From Globodera rostochiensis (taxonomy: Eukaryota > Nematoda > Chromadorea > Rhabditida > Heteroderidae), in assembly GCA_018350325.1 (NCBI GenBank), contig JAEVLN010000006.1:3524056-3588055 (forward strand): a stretch of DNA of 64,000 nucleotides, read 5' to 3'. The position numbers and the translations under genes were made by a program. How positions within the stretch are numbered: position 1 is the stretch's first letter; each line of letters opens with the position of its first letter. This document shows, piece after piece, positions 30,801 to 40,661 of the stretch. The notes under the pieces were generated by a model, which ran no database searches, had not been told where the DNA came from, and saw only the letters and a program-made list of their open reading frames with translations.

Positions 30801-33800
30801 TTTTTCAATAAGCGAGGCATGAAAAGACCATTTTGATTTCAATTTCTTGTTGTTATTTGGATTAGAAACTTGACCGGTTGCCAGTCTCCATAAAAGGAGA
30901 GGTTTATTATTTAGCAATAAAATTGGAAAAACTGATCTATTTTTCAATAAGCGAGGCATGAAAAGACCATTTTGATTTCAATTTCTTGTTGTTATTTGGA
31001 TTAGAAACTTGACCGGTTGCCAGTCTCCATAAAAGGAGAGGTTTATTATTTAGCAATAAAATTGGAAAAACTGATCTATTTTTCAATAAGCGAGGCATGA
31101 AAAGACCATTTTGATTTCAATTTCTTGTTGTTATTTGGATTAGAAACTTGACCGGTTGCCAGTCTCCATAAAAGGAGAGGTTTATTATTTAGCAATAAAA
31201 TTGGAAAAACTGATCTATTTTTCAATAAGCGAGGCATGAAAAGACCATTTTGATTTCAATTTCTTGTTGTTATTTGGATTAGAAACTTGACCGGTTGCCA
31301 GTCTCCATAAAAGGAGAGGTTTATTATTTAGCAATAAAATTGGAAAAACTGATCTATTTTTCAATAAGCGAGGCATGAAAAGACCATTTTGATTTCAATT
31401 TCTTGTTGTTATTTGGATTAGAAACTTGACCGGTTGCCAGTCTCCATAAAAGGAGAGGTTTATTATTTAGCAATAAAATTGGAAAAACTGATCTATTTTT
31501 CAATAAGCGAGGCATGAAAAGACCATTTTGATTTCAATTTCTTGTTGTTATTTGGATTAGAAACTTGACCGGTTGCCAGTCTCCATAAAAGGAGAGGTTT
31601 ATTATTTAGCAATAAAATTGGAAAAACTGATCTATTTTTCAATAAGCGAGGCATGAAAAGACCATTTTGATTTCAATTTCTTGTTGTTATTTGGATTAGA
31701 AACTTGACCGGTTGCCAGTCTCCATAAAAGGAGAGGTTTATTATTTAGCAATAAAATTGGAAAAACTGATCTATTTTTCAATAAGCGAGGCATGAAAAGA
31801 CCATTTTGATTTCAATTTCTTGTTGTTATTTGGATTAGAAACTTGACCGGTTGCCAGTCTCCATAAAAGGAGAGGTTTATTATTTAGCAATAAAATTGGA
31901 AAAACTGATCTATTTTTCAATAAGCGAGGCATGAAAAGACCATTTTGATTTCAATTTCTTGTTGTTATTTGGATTAGAAACTTGACCGGTTGCCAGTCTC
32001 CATAAAAGGAGAGGTTTATTATTTAGCAATAAAATTGGAAAAACTGATCTATTTTTCAATAAGCGAGGCATGAAAAGACCATTTTGATTTCAATTTCTTG
32101 TTGTTATTTGGATTAGAAACTTGACCGGTTGCCAGTCTCCATAAAAGGAGAGGTTTATTATTTAGCAATAAAATTGGAAAAACTGATCTATTTTTCAATA
32201 AGCGAGGCATGAAAAGACCATTTTGATTTCAATTTCTTGTTGTTATTTGGATTAGAAACTTGACCGGTTGCCAGTCTCCATAAAAGGAGAGGTTTATTAT
32301 TTAGCAATAAAATTGGAAAAACTGATCTATTTTTCAATAAGCGAGGCATGAAAAGACCATTTTGATTTCAATTTCTTGTTGTTATTTGGATTAGAAACTT
32401 GACCGGTTGCCAGTCTCCATAAAAGGAGAGGTTTATTATTTAGCAATAAAATTGGAAAAACTGATCTATTTTTCAATAAGCGAGGCATGAAAAGACCATT
32501 TTGATTTCAATTTCTTGTTGTTATTTGGATTAGAAACTTGACCGGTTGCCAGTCTCCATAAAAGGAGAGGTTTATTATTTAGCAATAAAATTGGAAAAAC
32601 TGATCTATTTTTCAATAAGCGAGGCATGAAAAGACCATTTTGATTTCAATTTCTTGTTGTTATTTGGATTAGAAACTTGACCGGTTGCCAGTCTCCATAA
32701 AAGGAGAGGTTTATTATTTAGCAATAAAATTGGAAAAACTGATCTATTTTTCAATAAGCGAGGCATGAAAAGACCATTTTGATTTCAATTTCTTGTTGTT
32801 ATTTGGATTAGAAAATTGACCGGTTGCCAGTCTCCATAAAAGGAGAGGTTTATTATTTAGCAATAAAATTGGAAAAACTGATCTATTTTTCAACAAGCGA
32901 GGCATGAAAAGACCATTTTGATTTCAATTTCTTGTTGTTATTTGGATTAGAAACTTGACCGGTTGCCAGTCTCCATAAAAGGAGAGGTTTATTATTTAGC
33001 AATAAAATTGGAAAAACTGATCTATTTTTCAATAAGCGAGGCATGAAAAGACCATTTTGATTTCAATTTCTTGTTGTTATTTGGATTAGAAACTTGACCG
33101 GTTGCCAGTCTCCATAAAAGGAGAGGTTTATTATTTAGCAATAAAATTGGAAAAACTGATCTATTTTTCAATAAGCGAGGCATGAAAAGACCATTTTGAT
33201 TTCAATTTCTTGTTGTTATTTGGATTAGAAACTTGACCGGTTGCCAGTCTCCATAAAAGGAGAGGTTTATTATTTAGCAATAAAATTGGAAAAACTGATC
33301 TATTTTTCAATAAGCGAGGCATGAAAAGACCATTTTGATTTCAATTTCTTGTTGTTATTTGGATTAGAAACTTGACCGGTTGCCAGTCTCCATAAAAGGA
33401 GAGGTTTATTATTTAGCAATAAAATTGGAAAAACTGATCTATTTTTCAATAAGCGAGGCATGAAAAGACCATTTTGATTTCAATTTCTTGTTGTTATTTG
33501 GATTAGAAACTTGACCGGTTGCCAGTCTCCATAAAAGGAGAGGTTTATTATTTAGCAATAAAATTGGAAAAACTGATCTATTTTTCAATAAGCGAGGCAT
33601 GAAAAGACCATTTTGATTTCAATTTCTTGTTGTTATTTGGATTAGAAACTTGACCGGTTGCCAGTCTCCATAAAAGGAGAGGTTTATTATTTAGCAATAA
33701 AATTGGAAAAACTGATCTATTTTTCAATAAGCGAGGCATGAAAAGACCATTTTGATTTCAATTTCTTGTTGTTATTTGGATTAGAAACTTGACCGGTTGC

Positions 33801-36605
33801 CAGTCTCCATAAAAGGAGAGGTTTATTATTTAGCAATAAAATTGGAAAAACTGATCTATTTTTCAATAAGCGAGGCATGAAAAGACCATTTTGATTTCAA
33901 TTTCTTGTTGTTATTTGGATTAGAAACTTGACCGGTTGCCAGTCTCCATAAAAGGAGAGGTTTATTATTTAGCAATAAAATTGGAAAAACTGATCTATTT
34001 TTCAATAAGCGAGGCATGAAAAGACCATTTTGATTTCAATTTCTTGTTGTTATTTGGATTAGAAACTTGACCGGTTGCCAGTCTCCATAAAAGGAGAGGT
34101 TTATTATTTAGCAATAAAATTGGAAAAACTGATCTATTTTTCAATAAGCGAGGCATGAAAAGACCATTTTGATTTCAATTTCTTGTTGTTATTTGGATTA
34201 GAAACTTGACCGGTTGCCAGTCTCCATAAAAGGAGAGGTTTATTATTTAGCAATAAAATTGGAAAAACTGATCTATTTTTCAATAAGCGAGGCATGAAAA
34301 GACCATTTTGATTTCAATTTCTTGTTGTTATTTGGATTAGAAACTTGACCGGTTGCCAGTCTCCATAAAAGGAGAGGTTTATTATTTAGCAATAAAATTG
34401 GAAAAACTGATCTATTTTTCAATAAGCGAGGCATGAAAAGACCATTTTGATTTCAATTTCTTGTTGTTATTTGGATTAGAAACTTGACCGGTTGCCAGTC
34501 TCCATAAAAGGAGAGGTTTATTATTTAGCAATAAAATTGGAAAAACTGATCTATTTTTCAATAAGCGAGGCATGAAAAGACCATTTTGATTTCAATTTCT
34601 TGTTGTTATTTGGATTAGAAACTTGACCGGTTGCCAGTCTCCATAAAAGGAGAGGTTTATTATTTAGCAATAAAATTGGAAAAACTGATCTATTTTTCAA
34701 TAAGCGAGGCATGAAAAGACCATTTTGATTTCAATTTCTTGTTGTTATTTGGATTAGAAACTTGACCGGTTGCCAGTCTCCATAAAAGGAGAGGTTTATT
34801 ATTTAGCAATAAAATTGGAAAAACTGATCTATTTTTCAATAAGCGAGGCATGAAAAGACCATTTTGATTTCAATTTCTTGTTGTTATTTGGATTAGAAAC
34901 TTGACCGGTTGCCAGTCTCCATAAAAGGAGAGGTTTATTATTTAGCAATAAAATTGGAAAAACTGATCTATTTTTCAATAAGCGAGGCATGAAAAGACCA
35001 TTTTGATTTCAATTTCTTGTTGTTATTTGGATTAGAAACTTGACCGGTTGCCAGTCTCCATAAAAGGAGAGGTTTATTATTTAGCAATAAAATTGGAAAA
35101 ACTGATCTATTTTTCAATAAGCGAGGCATGAAAAGACCATTTTGATTTCAATTTCTTGTTGTTATTTGGATTAGAAACTTGACCGGTTGCCAGTCTCCAT
35201 AAAAGGAGAGGTTTATTATTTAGCAATAAAATTGGAAAAACTGATCTATTTTTCAATAAGCGAGGCATGAAAAGACCATTTTGATTTCAATTTCTTGTTG
35301 TTATTTGGATTAGAAAATTGACCGGTTGCCAGTCTCCATAAAAGGAGAGGTTTATTATTTAGCAATAAAATTGGAAAAACTGATCTATTTTTCAACAAGC
35401 GAGGCATGAAAAGACCATTTTGATTTCAATTTCTTGTTGTTATTTGGATTAGAAACTTGACCGGTTGCCAGTCTCCATAAAAGGAGAGGTTTATTATTTA
35501 GCAATAAAATTGGAAAAACTGATCTATTTTTCAATAAGCGAGGCATGAAAAGACCATTTTGATTTCAATTTCTTGTTGTTATTTGGATTAGAAACTTGAC
35601 CGGTTGCCAGTCTCCATAAAAGGAGAGGTTTATTATTTAGCAATAAAATTGGAAAAACTGATCTATTTTTCAACAAGCGAGGCATGAAAAGACCATTTTG
35701 ATTTCAATTTCTTGTTGTTATTTGGATTAGAAACTTGACCGGTTGCCAGTCTCCATAAAAGGAGAGGTTTATTATTTAGCAATAAAATTGGAAAAACTGA
35801 TCTATTTTTCAATAAGCGAGGCATGAAAAGACCATTTTGATTTCAATTTCTTGTTGTTATTTGGATTAGAAACTTGACCGGTTGCCAGTCTCCATAAAAG
35901 GAGAGGTTTATTATTTAGCAATAAAATTGGAAAAACTGATCTATTTTTCAACAAGCGAGGCATGAAAAGACCATTTTGATTTCAATTTCTTGTTGTTATT
36001 TGGATTAGAAACTTGACCGGTTGCCAGTCTCCATAAAAGGAGAGGTTTATTATTTAGCAATAAAATTGGAAAAACTGATCTATTTTTCAATAAGCGAGGC
36101 ATGAAAAGACCATTTTGATTTCAATTTCTTCTTGTTATTTGGATTAGAAACTTGACCGGTTGCCAGTCTCCATAAAAGGAGAGGTTTATTATTTAGCAAT
36201 AAAATTGGAAAAACTGATCTATTTTTCAATAAGCGAGGCATGAAAAGACCATTTTGATTTCAATTTCTTGTTGTTATTTGGATTAGAAACTTGACCGGTT
36301 GCCAGTCTCCATAAAAGGAGAAGTTTATTATTTAGCAATAAAATCGGAAAAACTGATCTTTTTTTCAATAAGCGAGGCATGAAAAGACCATTTTGATTTC
36401 AATTTCTTGTTGTTATTTGGATTAGAAAATTGACCGGTTGCCAGTCTCCATAAAAGGAGAGGTTTATTATTTAGCAATAAAATTGGAAAAACTGATCTAT
36501 TTTTCAACAAACGAGGCATGAAAAGACCATTTTGATTTCAATTTCTTGTTGTTATTTGGATTAGAAACTTGACCGGTTGCCAGTCTCCATAAAAGGAGAG
36601 GTTTA
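27893..36605. repeat. 139-bp satellite array, 62.7 copies
   Basis: GCGAGGCATGAAAAGACC recurs at exactly 139-bp steps (27893, 28032, 28171, 28310 ... 36511). 62 steps x 139 = 8618 bp, with a final 95-bp partial unit. Units from about 28032 to 32800 look identical by eye. Rare variants (GAAAATTGACC, CAACAAGCG) appear in the right third. The first unit reads GCGAGGCTTG. The monomer is AT-rich, has no open frame across units (139 is not a multiple of 3) and shows no conserved spacer/repeat alternation. It sits between a CLE 5' flank (36605-36810) and a CLE repeat block (27157-27892). Confidence 0.97.
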
Positions 36606-36810
36606 ATTTTAAATCGATTTTTTTATATTTCATTTTCACAAATAATTTTCACGTTTTACCCGGAAATATTTTCCTATTTTTTTTCTTTATATAATATCGC
36701 ATGGCTTTTTCCTGTTCCGATTCTTTTTTGCTCATTGGCCGGCCATTGCTAGAGTTTCTTTAAAAAATTATGGTAAAACATTTGGCTATAATGAGATTGT
36801 TTGTAGATAA
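36605..36810 (-). repeat. Inverted copy of the CLE copy A upstream flank
   Basis: This stretch is the near-exact reverse complement of 53583-53796, the sequence directly upstream of the intact CLE gene. Shared landmarks include GGCCGGCCATTGCTAGAG, AATCGATTTTTTTATATT and GGCTATAATGAGATTG. It marks the original 5' side of the minus-strand CLE copy now interrupted by the satellite. Confidence 0.9.
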
Positions 36811-37994
36811 TGTTGGGCATGATTTCATTCATCATCAAAAGACATCATTCCAACTTAAAAATTACTCTATTTCTAGAAAATCTAATGTTTTCATTGGAAT
36901 AATTAGCAAGATTCTTTACTTTTAATTGCACCCGAACGGTTACACTCAGCAAGTTGCAGTCGGCTAACGTCCTCAGCGGCAATTTTTTGAGCGTCGGCAA
37001 AACATAAACCACCCCCACCACCAAAGTAATGTTTAAAGTTTCTTTTTGTATAATTAATTTGTTGGCAAAAGCATTCGCAGCTCAAGCATGACGGGCCCGT
37101 ACACTTCAGTGCCGCCGTTTCACTGCTGCAACTTCAGGCCCGCGCAATTTCAGTGTCCGTTTTAGTGCTGTCACTTCAGTGCCGGTTATATGCGTTACTT
37201 TTGTGCCATGAATAAATAAAACATTAAATTGCAAATTAATTAAAATTCAGCCGCCAATGCCTCTTTTCTAGTTTGGACCAAAAAGCTCGGTTATGGTTAA
37301 ACGAGAATAATAGCGAGCCTGCGAGCGTCGGGGCCAATGCGTCCCACCCAAAAAAAGTTTTTTCCTTTTGGTGGGTTTATAATTTGAAAAATATAATTCC
37401 ATAACAATTCATATTATTCGTTCATCGAATAGCCAATTATAGATTATTCGCTAGCTTAGGTTTATGCATGAGCTTAAGCTCATTAAAAATACATATTGTG
37501 TGAAAACCTCTAGACCGGTTTTTTTTGCACTTTCATCCCATTAAAAAGGCAAAAAAATTGGAGGTATTTTTTGCTGGCGGCCTTGAAACGGCGCCGCGCT
37601 GCAGTGGCGGTACTGAAAACTGAAACATACCGGACCCAGGGATAATGCCGCCCGCAGTCCGTGCTGAGTCATTTCGCAAAATCCGCCAGTATGGGCGTTT
37701 TGCAAAATCCGCCATTTATTTAATTTAAACCAATTTTTCAATATTTATTTACTACAAAAATTAAAGGTTAAACGAAAGATTAAACTGTATCTTATCAATC
37801 ATAAATATATCAATCAATGATTTTTAAATGAACCAATTTTACAAATACTAAAATACAATTAATGCATACACCTTAGTACCCATACTGAAAATTTTTAATT
37901 ATTATTAAGAATTATTATAAATATTAAACTTTTAGTTTAAGCTATAAATTTACAATACAATAATGTGGAAGGCTTTTATACAAAGTAAAAAAAC
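36811..37994. other. Intergenic sequence upstream of CLE copy B
   Basis: No gene supported; open frames of about 60 codons at 36903 and 37533 (minus) lack domains. Near 37670-37720, ATCCGCCA words resemble in reverse the dispersed GTGGCGGATTTT motif also at 52990, 58264 and 61977. The last 90 bp (from about 37905) is shared with 52722-52800, not with the upstream region of CLE copy A. Confidence 0.5.
37943..37950 (+). promoter_or_regulatory. TATA-like element upstream of CLE copy B
   Basis: TATAAATT lies 52 bp before the ATG at 37995. It belongs to a block shared with 52722-52800, so copy B's upstream region differs from that of copy A. It may be coincidental in AT-rich DNA. Confidence 0.35.
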
Positions 37995-39478
37995 ATGGCC
38001 AAGAATGCAATGTTTTACCTGGCGATTTTGAGCGTTATTCTCACTCTCGTATTTGCTACAAATGAAAAAAAGGGTCAGTTTTCCCGACAAAAACGTTTAT
38101 GACCACCCACTAAAAAATAAATTTTAAAAAATTTTTTTGGCATTTTAATAGACCTAAAAATTGTATTGGACTTTTCTTATATTTTAACCTAAAATTGGCA
38201 TAAAGATAATTTAGAAACGGAGAACCAATCAACCGGCATTTTTGGAAAGGTCGGACGATTTGTGACCGTGGCACTTGCGATGTCGTCTCGTCTGGGAGGG
38301 GCTGGCGCATCCCGAGGAGGTGGAACTGTACATGGAGGAAGCTTGAAATCCAATCAATTGCCAAACAACAATTGGATGGTATCCGACCTACTGGTTGACC
38401 AAACAAAAAACAATTGTAATTTTACAGGCGCTTCCTCCTTCAATGAAGATAAAAAGTGCCGAAGTTGATGGCATACTGGTTGAACAGGCGCCTCCTCCTC
38501 CAAAGCAGATGAACTGCCGAAGTCGATGGCATACTGGTTGAACAGGCGCCTCCTCCTCCAATGTCGATGAAAAGTGCCGAATTCAATGTCAGAAATCCTT
38601 CTCGAAGAAACCTAGCAAAAACTGCTGAATATCTTGAAAACCTCGCTCAAAAAGTTCGCAAACTAAGCGACCTAAAACTTCAGCGGGAGGTGCCAGGAGG
38701 GCCCGGCCCAAAACATCACGAAGATGCAACTCTAAAACAAGTAAATCAAGTTTTGCCAGGAGGGCCCGACCCAAAACATCACGAAGAAGCAACTCTGAAA
38801 CAAGTGAAGCAAGTTGTGCCTGGAGGGCCCGACCCAAAACATCACGAAGAAACAACTCTTAAACAAGAGAATCGAGTTGTGCCTGGAGGGCCCGACCCAA
38901 AAGATCACGAAGAAACAACTCTGAAACAAGCAAATCAAGTTGTGCCTGGAGGGCCCGACCCCAAACATCACGAAGAAGCAACTCTGAAACAAGTGAAGCA
39001 AGTTGTGCCTGGAGGGCCCGACCCAAAACATCACGAAGATGCAACTCTGAAACAAGTGAAGCAAGTTGTGCCTGGAGGGCCCGACCCAAAACATCACGAT
39101 GATACAACTCTTAAACAAGAGAATCGAGTTGTGCCTGGAGGGCCCGACCCAAAACATCACGATGATACAACTCTTAAACAAGAGAATCGAGTTGTGCCTG
39201 GAGGGCCCGACCCAAAACATCACGATGATACAACTCTTAAACAAGAGAATCGAGTTGTGCCTGGAGGGCCCGACCCAAAACATCACGAAGATGCAACTCT
39301 TAAACAAGAGAATCGAGTTGTGCCTGGAGGGCCCGACCCAAAACATCACGATGATACAACTCTTAAACAAGAGAATCGAGTTGTGCCTGGAGGACCCGAC
39401 CCAAAACATCACGAAGATACAACTCTTAAACAAGTGAATCAAATTGTGCCTGGAGGGCCCGACCCAAAACATCACTGA
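37995..39478 (+). pseudogene. CLE-like effector, 13-unit copy with a 2-nt deletion
   Basis: Exon 1 (37995-38073) and exon 2 (38215-38378) match copy A: signal peptide MAKNAMFYLAILSVILTLVFA, then SSRLGGAGASRGGGTVHGG. The 49-bp second intron (38379-38427) is conserved. In exon 3, two bases are missing near 38510 relative to copy A, so the frame reaches a stop near 38540. The CLE frame is open from about 38546 to the stop at 39478, with 13 units; the first reads PGPKHH and the fourth PKDHE. A weaker acceptor (GTTGAACAG, ending 38545) would skip the lesion in phase, so the gene could still be expressed as a splice variant. Without transcript data I call it a probable pseudogene. CLE mimics act on plant CLV-type receptors outside the nematode. 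Confidence 0.75.
38687..39475 (+). repeat. CLE tandem array, 13 units of 63 bp (copy B)
   Basis: Twelve full 21-codon units plus a final 11 codons. The spacer varies among EEATLKQVKQ, DDTTLKQENR and others. It is more diverse than the array of copy A. Confidence 0.95.
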
Positions 39479-40137
39479 AGCAATATCAAAAGAGTGAAAG
39501 GAAATCGGCGGATGTCTTTGTAATTTCAATTTTTTCCTATCTTTCTTTTTCTGAAGACCAAATATCGGTGATGTCACTCATTTTCGGAAAACATTCTTTC
39601 TAATACTCGAACCCGACTTTTGTTTTGACCAAATTCGAACACGAGAGTTCAAACATTTATTCGAAAAATAAAACTTTTTAGTGACATTTAGACTACCTAT
39701 GTTAACATTGACGTTTTTACGATATTTTTTATCTGACAATTTTGATTGTTGGCATTTTAGTTCTGGAAATTTTTAAATAGCGTGATTTCGTCAAGTACTG
39801 TATCTTTGAGTTGGAATTGATAACTGTTGAATCTAAGTTTTGAATTTTTGACTCAATTTGTTAAGATTTGCAATCCAAATTTTAAAATACGGTAATTTTT
39901 TGAATCCATCGGTGCCGATCGGCACTTCCGAGAAGATCTGTTTTCGTGAAAAAATTTATCCAAAAATTCATAATTTTCTCTTAAGGCTTGAAAATGTTTA
40001 AAACCGGCGGAGTCTATCAGACCGCCGGACCTCTTATGAGACCAATTTTCGGCAAGAAACACAATTACTTTTTGCAATTTTTGGTGTAAAAAAAAGTCAC
40101 CTAACGTAAGTTCTTGCAAACTAAATTATAAAAAGGA
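39479..40137. other. CLE copy B 3' flank up to the retrotransposon
   Basis: 39479-39745 is similar to 55837-56110 (3' of copy A), so the duplicated block extends past the stop. Beyond about 39750 the sequence is unique and AT-rich. An 88-codon frame at 39853-40119 (minus) has no recognisable domain. Confidence 0.6.
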
Positions 40138-40642
40138 TGTGGCGGAAATGCCCAAAATAATTAAAGACTGGGGGGTTTTTGAACACTTCGGGTTTTACAC
40201 CAAAGGTTCGACCGAGACTTCCTCTCGGACCGAGATCACTTTCTCGGAATTGACCTGAAGAGAACGAAGGGGAAGGGGGGAAGGGTTTCGGGAGGAGTCG
40301 AACCCTTTGAATTTTGACCGAGAAATCTCGGGACCAAACAACCAACTCTTTGCTAAAAGCGATAGAGTTTATTCAAAAAGAGCAAAGAGAAAAAAAGGTG
40401 ATCGAAATGGATGGATCCAAATCGGTTAAAGGGTCGAATGATTGGTGAGTGGTGTGATCGGTATGAATGGTTGGATTAATGGTTGAATGGTACAAAAGTG
40501 ATCAAATCCCCTCTTTTTATAGGTTAAAAAAGGGGCGTGGCATGGGGGCACAAATTTTTAAGTGATCAAAGATCACGGAAAAAAAAGGAAAAGAAATCAC
40601 TGAATCGATGGAAATCAATTTCCCTCTGTCGCTTTGGCGACA
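40138..40642 (-). repeat. 3' LTR of the BEL/Pao element
   Basis: 505 bp. Appears identical to 51561-52065 line by line. In element sense it starts TGTCGCC and ends CCGCCACA. No clear polypurine tract precedes it, only a short GGCCGGAGCC stretch. Confidence 0.95.
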
Positions 40643-40661
40643 GGCTCCGGCCAGCACGAAG

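Noticed and set aside
36328..36519. Short frame MPRLLKNRSVFP.. in the satellite
   Set aside because: It is open only because of one variant unit; the 139-bp period shifts frame every copy, so it is not a peptide-coding array.
27893..36605. Regular repeat array that could suggest a CRISPR locus
   Set aside because: The whole 139-bp unit is repeated with no variable spacers; the context is eukaryotic and intron-bearing. It is a satellite.
39853..40119. 88-codon minus frame next to the retroelement
   Set aside because: No homology signal, no splice partners and AT-rich codon use typical of chance frames here.
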